Program-made: the position numbers and the translations under genes
Notes under the pieces: generated by a model
Databases searched by the model: none
Seen by the model: only the letters and a program-made list of their open reading frames with translations
What the model was told of the DNA's origin: nothing
IMG/VR virus record: IMGVR_UViG_3300038427_000258
Span: 1-51,980 of that record
DNA: 51,980 nt
Strand: one strand, 5' to 3'
Source of the DNA: a virus
Shown here: piece by piece, positions 6,287 through 15,613 of the stretch
How positions within the stretch are numbered: the first letter of the stretch is position 1
Layout: each line of letters begins with the position of its first letter

Positions 6287-9206
6287 CCGCGCGCAACTCG
6301 CACTTGCCGTTAAGTTTGAACTTTACAAGCGCGACTTTGCCCGATTCGCCCTAGAACAACTTCGCATTAAAGGGGCGAGCCCCGGTCAGGTGCTCCCGCT
6401 CGACCTCTCAGTCAAGCCGGTTCAGACCATGATCTGGGCCAAGGTAAGAGAGCAGCTCAAATCGCAGGGCTATGTGCGCGGGCGCGTGCTCAAGGGCCGC
6501 CAGCAGGGTTCGTCTACCTGTACGCAAGGCATCATGTATTGGAAGGCGAGCACCACGCCCAATTTCGACAGCTTGCTCATGGCGCAGGATGGCGACACCA
6601 CGGGCCGCATTTTCGCGATCGCGCGTCACTATTACGATCACGTCGAGCCGTCTTTCAAGCCGATGATTCGCTATTCATCGAAGGCGGAACTCGCATTCGA
6701 GAATCCTGACCAGCGCTCACGTTTTGACAACCCCGGACTTCGTTCGCGCATGGACTTCGTGGATGCCTCAAAGAAGTTCCCCGGCACCGGACAGACTCGC
6801 CACGGCCTCCATACCTCCGAAGCGGCCAAGTATCCATCGGAGACCATCCACGAACTCGCCGCATCTTTTATTCCGATGCTGCATGACCTCCCCGGCACCT
6901 ATCACCTCGATGAATCGACCGCCTATGTTCTCGGTGACTGGTTCCGACAGGGCTGCGACGAGGCGCGCTCCGGCAAGTCGCGCTATTTCTGGGTGTTCTC
7001 ACCTTGGTATTACGATCCCGAATATCAGCTTCCGCTCGCGAAGGGTGAGGTATTCAAACCCGACGCCGAAGAACGGCGGATCATCCGCCTCGCGGCTAAA
7101 GGCCAGAAAAAAGACGGAGTGCCGCCAGTCGCGATCACTCATCGCCAACTCAAATGGCGGCAGGAAAAGATTCGCGAGTTTGAGCTGGCCGGTCTCGCGA
7201 CCAACGGCGCCGAACTTTTCAATCAGGAATACCCGCTCGACTACGAGTGCATCGCCAGTGGTGAAAGAGTTGGGACAGCAAGAGGCTTGATTCCAATCGA
7301 AGAGGTCCGAGAGGGCGATGTTACGACGATGGGACGCGTCGTACAAACGGGAGAAAAAGGCAACAAACTGATTTATAAATTGACGACGAAACGCGGATAC
7401 AGCGTGCGCGCGACGGGAGAACATCCTTTGCCGACATTGGAAGGCGAAGTTCGTCTTCAGGATGCAATCGGCCATCATGTTAAATTAGGTCGCCCGCAAT
7501 TTGCGAATGCTCCATGCGTCGTCAGATGGGATGAAGATTTTGGCATCGAGTCTCATCTTCAAATCCGAAAATCTTTCGCGCGATTTTTGGGCTATTTCAT
7601 GGGCGATGGTAGTTTGGCTGTCGGAAAAGGAAACAAGAACGGAGCATCCAATATTTCCATCTGCTGTGACGCGCGGGACACCGATGTCGTCAAAGATGTC
7701 TCGGACTTGCTCACTTCATTTTTCGGTCGCCAACCACAAGTGCGCGCAGTAGGAACGAATCGCGGTGGAACTGAGGTACGGACGAGCAGTACTTCGTTTC
7801 TAACATTAGCGAAGCGCCTCGGTATCTATTCGCCAGCAGCCCCGCATCGCAAAGTGTGCGTCCCTGAATGTATCTGGCGTTCTCCCGAAGCGGTTATCCG
7901 CGAATTTTTACGTGGCTTATTTGAGGCCGATGCATGCAAGCGAAAAGCGCGCTCGATTCTTCTGTTCTCCAAATACCGGCATTTTTTGGAAGAAATTCAA
8001 CTGCTGCTGCTCGGCTTCGGTATCGAATCTACGTTGACATCAGGAACTAAAGAAGTCAGCCCCGAACGATCAAAAGATGGCAAGGGTCATTCCTATGTTT
8101 GCAACGAACTCACGCTGCATGCGGTTGCGACGAGCCTGTTTGGCGAGCGGATCGGGTTTGTCGGTCAGCGTAAGTCATCTTCATTCGCGATCGCAAAAAA
8201 ACGTCAAGGACGCAACGCCATCCCCCAACGTGGCATCGATGAAGTAGTAAGCGTGGAACCGTGTGGCTCCGCAGTAACCTACGATCTCGAACTCGAAGAA
8301 CCTCATCTCTTCGACGCGCACGGTATCCTTGTCCACAACTCAGCGTGGATCAGCTTCGATGCTTTCGTGTTCAATCGCGGCAAGCTGTTGAAGATGCAGC
8401 AGAGCGCGCCCGAACCGAAGCTCATGCGTATGCGCGGCGCGCCCGGTTCGCTTCCCGCCGAATCGTCACAGGATCAGTTTGGTCTCGAATCGGAATACCG
8501 TGCGGTGTGGGGACTGCCCGAAAAAGGCAAGTTCTACGACATCGGGGTGGACGTTTCGGCCGGCATCGAGGGTGGCGACTGGTCGGTATTGGAAATCATC
8601 GAGCGATTTTCCAACAAGCAGGTGGCCGAGATTCATCTGCAAGCTGACATCGTGGACCTTGCCGACGAAATCTTCTGGTGGGGAGCCTGCTACAACTGGG
8701 CGCAAGTCGCCATCGAGTTCAACGCCGAAGGCATTTCAGTCAACCAGTTTCTTCAGCGCAAGAATTATCCCTATTTGTACTTCTGGCGCAACCGCGGCGG
8801 CGCGTTCCCGAAGGTGACTAAAATCACGGGATGGAAAACCCAGCGCGATTCCAAGCGGCTGATGGTCACTATGACGCAAGCCAAATTCAATCGCGATGAG
8901 GTGGTCATCAACTCGCGGTGGTTGCTGCACGATTTGAGCAACTTCGTGCGATGGCCGTCGGGCGAAGATTGGAGTTACGGCGCGAGTCAGGGTCACGATG
9001 ACCGCCCGATGAGCTGGATGATTTCACTGATCGCAAGCGACGACGAAACGGTGGGGCTGACTGAGGAGACGAACATCGCGCTCAGACCGAAAAACACCGA
9101 TGCGTTCGACATCAGCTTCATGGAGCCACTCGACAAGACGGACGAAAAACGCATACAACGCTTATATCAACGGAGTTTGGGACATGCCAAAGAAAGCGAC
9201 TGGTGA
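6267..9206 (+). CDS. terL: Terminase large subunit precursor containing an intein
   Basis: A 979-residue precursor; without the intein (residues 328-691) the mature protein would be 615 residues, typical for large terminases. The ATPase part has a Walker A-like loop GRQQGSST (about 78-84), a Walker B-type HTSEAA with E185, and a coupling-type motif HLDESTAY (213-220). The nuclease part carries D762 in YDIGVDVSAG, E817 in VAIEFNAEG and D911-D912 in GHDDRP, the acidic triad of an RNase H-like fold. The enzyme pumps DNA into the prohead through the portal and cuts it. The gene overlaps small genes on both sides. The intein must splice out because it separates ATPase from nuclease. Confidence 0.93.
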   Translation: MIETTHDRAQLALAVKFELYKRDFARFALEQLRIKGASPGQVLPLDLSVKPVQTMIWAKVREQLKSQGYVRGRVLKGRQQGSSTCTQGIMYWKASTTPNFDSLLMAQDGDTTGRIFAIARHYYDHVEPSFKPMIRYSSKAELAFENPDQRSRFDNPGLRSRMDFVDASKKFPGTGQTRHGLHTSEAAKYPSETIHELAASFIPMLHDLPGTYHLDESTAYVLGDWFRQGCDEARSGKSRYFWVFSPWYYDPEYQLPLAKGEVFKPDAEERRIIRLAAKGQKKDGVPPVAITHRQLKWRQEKIREFELAGLATNGAELFNQEYPLDYECIASGERVGTARGLIPIEEVREGDVTTMGRVVQTGEKGNKLIYKLTTKRGYSVRATGEHPLPTLEGEVRLQDAIGHHVKLGRPQFANAPCVVRWDEDFGIESHLQIRKSFARFLGYFMGDGSLAVGKGNKNGASNISICCDARDTDVVKDVSDLLTSFFGRQPQVRAVGTNRGGTEVRTSSTSFLTLAKRLGIYSPAAPHRKVCVPECIWRSPEAVIREFLRGLFEADACKRKARSILLFSKYRHFLEEIQLLLLGFGIESTLTSGTKEVSPERSKDGKGHSYVCNELTLHAVATSLFGERIGFVGQRKSSSFAIAKKRQGRNAIPQRGIDEVVSVEPCGSAVTYDLELEEPHLFDAHGILVHNSAWISFDAFVFNRGKLLKMQQSAPEPKLMRMRGAPGSLPAESSQDQFGLESEYRAVWGLPEKGKFYDIGVDVSAGIEGGDWSVLEIIERFSNKQVAEIHLQADIVDLADEIFWWGACYNWAQVAIEFNAEGISVNQFLQRKNYPYLYFWRNRGGAFPKVTKITGWKTQRDSKRLMVTMTQAKFNRDEVVINSRWLLHDLSNFVRWPSGEDWSYGASQGHDDRPMSWMISLIASDDETVGLTEETNIALRPKNTDAFDISFMEPLDKTDEKRIQRLYQRSLGHAKESDW
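7248..8339 (+). mobile_element. In-frame intein with LAGLIDADG homing endonuclease
   Basis: 364 residues inserted between E327 and S692 of the terminase, at the conserved EYP segment before the nuclease domain. Block A starts with Cys1 (CIASGERVG). Block B has TGEH at 56-59. Two LAGLIDADG-type motifs, FLGYFMGDG (113-121) and FLRGLFEAD (220-228), keep both acidic residues. Block F runs TYDLELEEPHLFDAHGI and ends VHN, followed by Ser as +1 residue. All residues for class 1 splicing and for endonuclease activity appear present. The insert is visibly less GC-rich in codon use than the flanking terminase, consistent with later acquisition. Confidence 0.92.
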
Positions 9207-9753
9207 GTTCACGATCGACCCGACCGAGCCGAAACCCGACCTTCTCGAAACGCTTGCGAGCATCGATGTCGCGACCCTCGACAGCACCGAGTGGGAACTT
9301 CTCACGCAGTTCTGCGCCAAGACCCTGCTCGCGCAAGTCGCCAAACTCGATCCGCGTTGGGAACGCCTCATCGAAGCGGCCAAGGTCGAGACGGGCATGG
9401 ACGAATGGAAGTGGCTCGGATCGCAACTCGCCCGCGTACTCGAAAACGGCCAGCATCTCAACGTCGCGCGGCATCCGTATTTTGAGGTAGGCGGCGGTCG
9501 CGTCACTGAAAAACAGTGCGAGTGGAAACCGTGCGGTCAGACCTTCATGCCGGCGTATCCCGGTCAGCGTTATCATTCAAATGAATGCGGGACGCTTGCG
9601 TTCAACGAGCAGCGCAAGGCGAAGCAGGAAGAGGACGATCGCGTCGAGGCGGCGCGTCGGAAGCGATTTCCGCAGCGCCCGATCACGCCAGAGCAGCCTA
9701 CGCTGCCGCAACAGCCGCCGTCGCGCGGGCTTAACCAGGAGTTCGGCAGGTAA
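9184..9753 (+). CDS. Hypothetical protein with C-terminal zinc finger
   Basis: 189 residues from the ATG at 9184, overlapping the terminase stop. The N-terminal 110 residues are acidic and helical (LETLASIDVATLDSTEW). A finger follows: C-E-W-K-P-C-G-Q-T-F, then YHSNEC, then a charged helix and a Pro/Gln-rich end. The finger matches the phage pattern CxxC-x-x-F...yHs-x-x-C seen also at 5666 and 32945. Lying between terminase and portal, it may act in packaging or as a DNA-binding accessory, but no family function is known to me. Confidence 0.7.
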   Translation: MPKKATGEFTIDPTEPKPDLLETLASIDVATLDSTEWELLTQFCAKTLLAQVAKLDPRWERLIEAAKVETGMDEWKWLGSQLARVLENGQHLNVARHPYFEVGGGRVTEKQCEWKPCGQTFMPAYPGQRYHSNECGTLAFNEQRKAKQEEDDRVEAARRKRFPQRPITPEQPTLPQQPPSRGLNQEFGR

Positions 9754-9757
9754 TTAA

Positions 9758-11584
9758 GTGGCCGCCGCATCCGCCGAAATAATCACTACCAAGAAGGGTA
9801 GTTTTACGAGTCATCTCCCTGCCGATTCGGGCAGTCCCGAGATGATCCGCAAGCTTGATCAGATCGACGGTGAGGGTAAGAGCGCGCGTGATGCGGTAGG
9901 CCGGAAGTGGGACTCGGATATTCGCAAGTGGCAGGGCCGCGAGCCACAGTCGCCCGCGCGCCCCGACCCTATCTTTCACGCCGACATTCTTCAGTCCGCT
10001 ATCCAGCGCAAAATCTCGCTGCTTTCTGAAGGCAAGCCCATCCTCGACATTCAGCCGCGCCGCTACGGTCTCGACGCGACCGGCATCATCTTGAAGGCCG
10101 CGACCAAGGGCGTGTGGGATCAACAACAGTTTCCCGTGGCGCTGGAAATGCTCCTCACGCTTTCGGGCATTTTCGGTTGTGGCGGTTTCCGCACGCGCTG
10201 GGACCCGTCTTACGCCTACGGTTTCGGAGAAATTACGCTGATGGCGTGGGACCCGCGCAATCTCGCGATCGATCCCGCCGTCATCAACGCATCCGACATC
10301 AATTCAGGCCAGTATGTGCGGTGCGATTCCGTGGTGCCCACTGGCCTCTTGCAACGAAAGTATCCGGGCAAGGCGGAGCATCTAACCGGCGACACGCGGG
10401 TGAAGCCTTCGGAGCCGGAGGCGCGCAATAAGTCGGGTATCTGGAACATCCGCAACATCTTTCGGGGCGCGAGTGACAAGGTAAAGGATGCGGTGCCGCG
10501 CTCGTCGCTGCGCGAGTACTTTCTGTTCGACCCCGCTATGACTGACGACGGCCTGCCAAAATACCCTAACGGGAGGTATCTGCTCCGTGCTGAAGATGAC
10601 GTCATCCTCAATGACGGTGAGGACGAGGACCAGAATCCGTACTTTGACGGACTTTGCGATCTTGATTTGTTCGATAATCATCCTGACCCAGATCATCCTT
10701 GGGGGCGTTCTGAAATTGAAGCTCTTCAATTTCTTGGGAACGCCTTCAATCGTAGCGGCAATTTGCTTATCAAGTCTTTTATCCGGAATGGCTATCCTTG
10801 GATTGTTGCGGATCGTGGCGCATTGGATGCGGATACTATTCAGGCTCTTCGCGACGCGGAGCAGATGGTCCTCGAAAAAGGCGGCGGACGCGATGTGACC
10901 CGCACGGCGGGTCCGCTGCTCGAACAGGCCATTCCGCTGATGCAGCTCATCCAGCAGGTTATTTTCCAGCAGGCCGGTCTCACCGATCCCGGCATGGAGG
11001 GGCGCGGTCGCGTGGAATTGCGCAGTGGCACGCAACTCGAAGGCTTGCAGGATGCCGCGCAGCTCATCGTGAAGGCGCAGGCGCGCCGCCTCGAAGAATT
11101 GCTTGAGCGCGTCGGCCAGAAAATCATCTCGCGTATCTTCCAGTTCTACGACGATGACCGCATGCTGACTTACTACGGCGGTGGAATGGAGTTTCTGAAG
11201 TATCGCTTCGAGCGGCAGAAGCTTCTTTCGGAAATCATCGCGCTGGGGGTCAAACGCGCGGTTGAGGAAAACGAAAAGAAGGACGAGGCGCTGGGCGAGG
11301 AACATCTCGCGGACGCGATTCTGTTCAGCATCAAAGGTGCATGGAAGGATTTCTCTTTTCGCATAGTGCCATATAGCTCGCTCTCGACCACGCGGCAGCA
11401 GCGCGCGGCGCTCAAAGGGGCGCTCGTGCAGCAGCACATATTGCCTCCGTCAGAAGTGCTTCGCGAGGCCGGCTACGACAATCCCAATGAGAAATTCCAA
11501 GAGGCTGCGGCTGAGTTCAAGGAACTGATGGCGTTGGGTCTGATGCCGCCGCCGGAAGAACAAAAGAAGGGCAAGAAAAAATGA
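9758..11584 (+). CDS. Portal protein
   Basis: 608 residues from a GTG start. The order terminase-portal-scaffold-capsid and the length fit podovirus-type portals. An early segment with the D-I-L-Q-S-A-I-Q-R-K-I-S pattern near residues 70-85 and the ITLMAWDPRNLAIDP segment are typical of portals, where twelve subunits form the DNA channel at one capsid vertex. The C-terminal part is long and helical (ARRLEELLERVGQKI), with a Lys-rich end. It has no ATPase motif. Its stop overlaps the next start (ATGA). Confidence 0.85.
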   Translation: MAAASAEIITTKKGSFTSHLPADSGSPEMIRKLDQIDGEGKSARDAVGRKWDSDIRKWQGREPQSPARPDPIFHADILQSAIQRKISLLSEGKPILDIQPRRYGLDATGIILKAATKGVWDQQQFPVALEMLLTLSGIFGCGGFRTRWDPSYAYGFGEITLMAWDPRNLAIDPAVINASDINSGQYVRCDSVVPTGLLQRKYPGKAEHLTGDTRVKPSEPEARNKSGIWNIRNIFRGASDKVKDAVPRSSLREYFLFDPAMTDDGLPKYPNGRYLLRAEDDVILNDGEDEDQNPYFDGLCDLDLFDNHPDPDHPWGRSEIEALQFLGNAFNRSGNLLIKSFIRNGYPWIVADRGALDADTIQALRDAEQMVLEKGGGRDVTRTAGPLLEQAIPLMQLIQQVIFQQAGLTDPGMEGRGRVELRSGTQLEGLQDAAQLIVKAQARRLEELLERVGQKIISRIFQFYDDDRMLTYYGGGMEFLKYRFERQKLLSEIIALGVKRAVEENEKKDEALGEEHLADAILFSIKGAWKDFSFRIVPYSSLSTTRQQRAALKGALVQQHILPPSEVLREAGYDNPNEKFQEAAAEFKELMALGLMPPPEEQKKGKKK

Positions 11585-11850
11585 CTCTTACCGTAATTTG
11601 CGATAAGGAAAATGGCTTGAAACAAGCTGCGTTACTTGCCACTTCGCTCGCGGCGTCGCGGCAAATTCAGGGATGGAATCTTAGTCACGCGACAGCAGGC
11701 ATCGATCTCTATCTCTACAACGCGCGGGCCGATGTAGTGAAAGAGAAGGGCGGTTACGATACCTATCGCGACGATATCTTGCGGGGCTTCACGGCGCTCG
11801 GATACAAGGAGTGGAAGCCCGAACCTGAAGTCGAGGAGAAAAAGGAGTAA
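11581..11850 (+). CDS. Hypothetical protein
   Basis: An 89-residue protein coupled to the portal stop by ATGA. An N-terminal region with helix and strand (LLATSLAASRQIQGW, IDLYLYNARADVV) precedes an acidic Lys/Glu tail (EPEVEEKKE). No family recognised; the position suggests a head-assembly accessory. Confidence 0.6.
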   Translation: MTLTVICDKENGLKQAALLATSLAASRQIQGWNLSHATAGIDLYLYNARADVVKEKGGYDTYRDDILRGFTALGYKEWKPEPEVEEKKE

Positions 11851-11853
11851 ATC

Positions 11854-12270
11854 GTGGCTGGCTTTCCAATCGGTCAGATTCAAGGCGCGATGCCGCCGCC
11901 GCAGCAGGGCGCCCCGCCCGCGATGCCGCCGCGTCCCGCGCCCAAACCCCAAGGTCCGATGTCGGGCATGTTCCTGCTGCTCTCGTTTCTCGCGGGAGCC
12001 GGACTCGACAAGGCGACCAATTCGGTCAGCAAGCTCCTGAAGTTGGGGCAGCCGGGGACGGCGGACCCCAATCGCGCGCATCACGGGGGCGTGAGGCTGG
12101 ACGCGGCGCGCAATCCCGGCATGACGATCGCGCCGCAAATGGCATCCATGCTCGCGGCCAAATCAGCGCAGCAGCCGAGCGGGAGTGACGATCTGGTCGC
12201 GCTGCTCGCGAAGGCGCTTCAAATGCAGGTAGGTCCGGGCGGGGGAGGTCCAATTGGAACCATTGGCTAA
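11854..12270 (+). CDS. Hypothetical Pro/Gly-rich head-region protein
   Basis: 138 residues from a GTG start three bases after the upstream stop. The first 35 residues are Pro/Gln/Ala-rich, then comes a hydrophobic stretch (MFLLLSFLAGAGL) and a small-residue-rich remainder ending GGGGPIGTIG. It could be membrane-active or a head protein. No family recognised. Confidence 0.55.
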   Translation: MAGFPIGQIQGAMPPPQQGAPPAMPPRPAPKPQGPMSGMFLLLSFLAGAGLDKATNSVSKLLKLGQPGTADPNRAHHGGVRLDAARNPGMTIAPQMASMLAAKSAQQPSGSDDLVALLAKALQMQVGPGGGGPIGTIG

Positions 12271-12472
12271 TCGGTTGACCAATCGGCAGCAGGCCCAGTC
12301 GGACTTGCTTTTTCGCCGCGTGTGCGAACTGTCCGGTGTGTTTCCCTCCCGCAATAATTACCGCAAATGGAAGTACCAGCGCGGGCGCGCGTGGGAGTAT
12401 TTCATCGCACATCGAATGCTCTGCGTGAGCACATCGCTTGACAACAAGGCACCAAATCCTATAAGCGCTTGA
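12254..12472 (+). CDS. Hypothetical basic small protein
   Basis: A 72-residue protein from a TTG start. The choice is supported by a strong GGAGGT at 12245-12250, four bases upstream. It overlaps the preceding gene by 17 bases. It is helical and basic (RRVCELSGVFPSRNNYRKW) and is the last gene before a clear terminator. Confidence 0.6.
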   Translation: MEPLANRLTNRQQAQSDLLFRRVCELSGVFPSRNNYRKWKYQRGRAWEYFIAHRMLCVSTSLDNKAPNPISA

Positions 12473-12499
12473 ATTAACTATCTCGCAGGGATGAGCGTG

Positions 12500-12536
12500 A
12501 GGCCCCCATCGGCACAGCCGGTCGGGGCCTTTTCTT
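12500..12536 (+). terminator. Rho-independent terminator
   Basis: AGGCCCC (12500-12506) pairs with GGGGCCT (12524-12530) around further partly complementary bases, followed by a T-rich run to about 12536. It lies between the genes ending at 12472 and starting at 12552 and would limit read-through from the packaging genes into the scaffold/capsid genes. Confidence 0.8.
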
Positions 12537-12551
12537 TTGGAGAAAAACGAT

Positions 12552-12689
12552 ATGGCACTTAAGCGATCCATTGTTCCTGGGGTGAAGCAGGGACACACGC
12601 GCATCATGGGCGGCGGCACGCGTTCGCCCGTCATCGGTCGCATCAAGAAGCGCGACATGGGCAGCGGCAAGTCGCGGAGGAGCCGCTGA
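12552..12689 (+). CDS. Tiny very basic protein
   Basis: A 45-residue protein starting at ATG 12552, with GGAG upstream, and ending at TGA 12687-12689, which overlaps the scaffold start. The sequence is Gly/Arg/Lys-rich (HTRIMGGGTRS, then GRIKKRDMGSGKSRRSR). It is the first gene after the terminator and belongs to the group of small basic proteins of the capsid module. Function unknown; nucleic-acid binding or capsid interior localisation is plausible. Confidence 0.6.
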   Translation: MALKRSIVPGVKQGHTRIMGGGTRSPVIGRIKKRDMGSGKSRRSR

Positions 12690-13594
12690 TGCAAAGCTAC
12701 GCCGAGGCCAAGCGCCTGTTCCTTCTCGCGCACCCGCCATCGGGCGGAGTCGATCCCGACAAGAAGCCCGATCCCCCCGCTTTCAAACTGCCCGACGAGT
12801 TAGCGGGCAAGCCTCCCGAAGAGGTCGCCCGCTACTACACCGACAAATACAAGGACTACGACGACATCAAGACCCGCGCTGGCGAGGTCGAGTCGTGGAG
12901 CAAGTTTGGTAAGCGGGAAGAAGTCGAACAGCGCATGAAGACCTTCGAGAACGTGACCGCCGCGCTCAAGCAGGGCAAGGTCATCGTCGCGGACGAGAAG
13001 GGCATGCTGTACGCGCGTGACATCAAAGATTTGACGCCCGCCGAGAAAAAACAGGTGCGGGAGCAGGGCGCGGATGCCGGGACCGGCGCGTCCGACTGGC
13101 TTGATGGTTACGACGATCTTGCGCCGCGCGAGCAGGCCAGCCGCATGGAAAAACGAGTGCGCGGCATCATCGACGAGATCGTTGCGGCTAAGGAAAAGAC
13201 TTACGGCGAGGCGATTCAGGGCGCGCAGGGCACGTCCACCAACATGATCAACACTGTGTTGGAAATTCAGGCGGCGCTTCAGGAAAACCCCTCGCTCAAG
13301 CTTCGCGACATTCTCCCGAAGATGGCGACCTACGCAGCTCAGGGCCACAACAATCCGCTGAAGGCTGCGCTCGATGAGTTCCTCACGCCCGCGCAAATCG
13401 AGGTGAAAGCCGAGAAGCGCGCCGCCGAAATCATCGCAGATCACAAACTCAAGGCCGAGAAAGAAAAGGCGGAGAAGATTTTGCCGACCGGCTCGCCGCT
13501 CGCGCGCATGATGCGGGGCGGGAAGCGTGACAGCGGGCGTGTCACCACGGATCAGATCATCTCGGGACTGCGAGAGAAAGGACTACTCAATTAG
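12689..13594 (+). CDS. Capsid scaffolding protein
   Basis: 301 residues, charged and largely helical, placed between portal and major capsid genes as in P22-like phages. An N-terminal Pro-rich segment is followed by long helices (PEEVARYYTDKYKDYDDIK, MATYAAQGH...) and a Lys/Glu-rich C-terminal coil (EKRAAEIIADHKLKAEKEK). A short basic tail follows, which in scaffolds contacts the coat protein. Scaffold directs prohead assembly and is lost before packaging. No protease signature is visible. The call rests on position and composition. Confidence 0.75.
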   Translation: MQSYAEAKRLFLLAHPPSGGVDPDKKPDPPAFKLPDELAGKPPEEVARYYTDKYKDYDDIKTRAGEVESWSKFGKREEVEQRMKTFENVTAALKQGKVIVADEKGMLYARDIKDLTPAEKKQVREQGADAGTGASDWLDGYDDLAPREQASRMEKRVRGIIDEIVAAKEKTYGEAIQGAQGTSTNMINTVLEIQAALQENPSLKLRDILPKMATYAAQGHNNPLKAALDEFLTPAQIEVKAEKRAAEIIADHKLKAEKEKAEKILPTGSPLARMMRGGKRDSGRVTTDQIISGLREKGLLN

Positions 13595-13603
13595 GAGATC
13601 ACG

Positions 13604-14611
13604 ATGAGTCTACCTTCCGAAACCGTACTCCTTTCGAATATCGCAGTGTCCGTCTGGCAGTCGAAACTCAGAGACTTCGTAACGGACGATTTTTTCGGAG
13701 TTATTCCATTATTCGAGAAGCTCTATCTCAATGATGGTGGCGAGGGCACAGTCATCCGGTTCGAGGGCGGACGCGAAATCGCATCGACCATCCTGTATAA
13801 CGCGCCGGTCACCGAGTCCTATGGACCAGGCGCGACCGCCGACACCTCGATCGTGCAAATCGTTACCGACCTGATTTTTCAGTGGAAGCAGGTCTGGACA
13901 CCCATCAATCTCGATGGCCTCTCGCTCGCCAAGTTGGCTGGTGGCCCCGAAACCAAGTTGATCGACTATGTCGAGAAACTCGGCGAGGCGGCTTTCCAGT
14001 CGCACGCGACCAAGCTCGACGTAATGATTCAGGGTGACGGCACCGGCAACAGCTCGCTGGATTGGGACGGCCTGCTCGAAGCGATCAATACTTCGTCGAA
14101 CTATTCGACTTACGGTGGCATCACGCGATCCTCGACGGCGGGCGACCCCGGCAACGCGATCAACGGCTATTTGAATGCGACCGGCGGCCCGATGAGCAAG
14201 GCCATTCTGGAAGCCGCTTACGTGCAGACCGCCTTCAACAAATACATGGTGGATCTCATCGTCACCACACGCACGCTGTTCGGCAAATTGTGGGACCACG
14301 TCGAAGGCGCGGATCGCAACGCATCCGGCCCGCTGCGCGACGTGGGCTTCCAGACCATCCGGTTCAATGGCGCCGAAGTGGTGTACGACGACAACGTAAC
14401 CGCTGGAACGGTCTGGGGCTTGAATACGAAGATGCTTCAGATGTGGTTCCTGTCGGGCAATGCGTTCACGCGGCGCTCGACTCAGTACGGGTTCACCGAC
14501 ACGGGCTTCCCGGTCGCGAACCAAGACATGACATTGGACCAGATGATTAGCTACGGCAACTTCATCTGCGTTGGACCGAGGTATAATTTTCAGCTCCAGA
14601 ACGTGACCTGA
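13604..14611 (+). CDS. Major capsid protein
   Basis: 335 residues directly after the scaffold, with GGAG before the ATG. The composition is balanced and typical of coat proteins: an N-terminal arm (LLSNIAVSVWQSKLRDFVTDDF), a segment VIRFEGGREIASTILYN, a VMIQGDGTGNSS loop and a C-terminal NFICVGPRYNF. Many copies would build the icosahedral shell. The fold cannot be proved by eye, but every tailed-phage coat protein known has the HK97 fold. Confidence 0.8.
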   Translation: MSLPSETVLLSNIAVSVWQSKLRDFVTDDFFGVIPLFEKLYLNDGGEGTVIRFEGGREIASTILYNAPVTESYGPGATADTSIVQIVTDLIFQWKQVWTPINLDGLSLAKLAGGPETKLIDYVEKLGEAAFQSHATKLDVMIQGDGTGNSSLDWDGLLEAINTSSNYSTYGGITRSSTAGDPGNAINGYLNATGGPMSKAILEAAYVQTAFNKYMVDLIVTTRTLFGKLWDHVEGADRNASGPLRDVGFQTIRFNGAEVVYDDNVTAGTVWGLNTKMLQMWFLSGNAFTRRSTQYGFTDTGFPVANQDMTLDQMISYGNFICVGPRYNFQLQNVT

Positions 14612-14627
14612 CGAGAAGGGATAACCA

Positions 14628-15335
14628 ATGAAGTCAAGGACATATCTATTTGGACCGTTGATTGGCGCTCTCGCTTTGGTCGCGCTCTCGGTTGCCGCCG
14701 TTTACGCAGCGGTGCCGTGGCCGTCTGGCGCGAGCATCCCCAGCAACGTGCAGAACGTGACCGGCTCGACGCCATCACCCGCCGCATTTCCGACCAGCAC
14801 CAACGTACCCGGTGTCATCATCGATTTGATGACTGGCAACACCACGATGGGCGCGCTGACGGGCGGCATTACGGGCAACTATGAGACATTGATCATCGAG
14901 CAGGACGGGAGCGGTAGCCGCACCTTCACGGGGCCATCGACCTTGAAAGGAATGCCGAGCACCATTCCGACTGCGGCAAATTCCTACACCGTCTGCAAAC
15001 TGTACTACGACGGGACCAATTACAACGTCACGCCGACCGGAGTGTGCTTCGACAATCTGCCGCTGACCAATCTCTATGCCAACGTGCAGAGTTCGGCGGG
15101 CACCGTCATCGCGCCGGGTGCGACGCAGGCACAGACTACGCTGTCGGTTCCGGGGGCGAACGCGAATACGCCCTGCTCCTGCACGCCGCAGACCTATCCG
15201 GCGACTTGGCAGGTTGGCATCGCGACGCAGTGCGTGCCCGGCACCAACACGGTTATCTGTCAGGTGGTGAACGGCGATCCGACCAACACTCATACGCCGA
15301 CCGCCATCTCGCTATCGGTGAGGCTATATCCGTAA
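14628..15335 (+). CDS. Signal-peptide-bearing decoration/fibre-like protein
   Basis: 235 residues. A 27-residue signal peptide (MKSRTYLFGPLIGALALVAL, cleavage VYA|A) precedes a beta-rich protein. It contains LIIEQDGSGSRTFTGP with a later YDGTNYNV, the pattern of a domain common in phage fibre and head-decoration proteins. The C-terminal part (TTLSVPGANANT, VVNGDPTNTHTPTAISLSVRLYP) fits another small virion beta-sandwich. Lying just after the capsid gene, it would be a decoration candidate, but export through Sec conflicts with cytoplasmic head assembly. Confidence 0.65.
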   Translation: MKSRTYLFGPLIGALALVALSVAAVYAAVPWPSGASIPSNVQNVTGSTPSPAAFPTSTNVPGVIIDLMTGNTTMGALTGGITGNYETLIIEQDGSGSRTFTGPSTLKGMPSTIPTAANSYTVCKLYYDGTNYNVTPTGVCFDNLPLTNLYANVQSSAGTVIAPGATQAQTTLSVPGANANTPCSCTPQTYPATWQVGIATQCVPGTNTVICQVVNGDPTNTHTPTAISLSVRLYP

Positions 15336-15601
15336 TGCGGCGGCTCACTTCAATCGGCATCGTGCTTGCCCTGGGGCTGGCTCTCGGAGTCAGCGCGTGG
15401 CAGCTATCCAGCCGTGCGGAAGTGCGCGAGGCGAAGATTCCGCGCTACGGCCTGCACATGGAGAAGATGTCGGCGGATTGCAAGCGGTCGTTCGAGGAAA
15501 TGAGCGGCGGCCATCAGGAATTTCAAATGGACATCCCCTCGTATGAACGCTTCATCAGGCGTCTTAACGAGTGCGGCGGAAAACTGGAAGCGGAGAAATA
15601 A
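15335..15601 (+). CDS. Small membrane-anchored or secreted protein
   Basis: 88 residues, with the ATG overlapping the upstream TAA (TAATG). Residues 5-23 are hydrophobic (SIGIVLALGLALGVSAW) and may be a signal anchor or cleavable signal. The remainder is charged with two cysteines (C50, C79) and could sit in the periplasm. No family recognised. Confidence 0.6.
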   Translation: MRRLTSIGIVLALGLALGVSAWQLSSRAEVREAKIPRYGLHMEKMSADCKRSFEEMSGGHQEFQMDIPSYERFIRRLNECGGKLEAEK

Positions 15602-15613
15602 CGAGGAAAAGAC

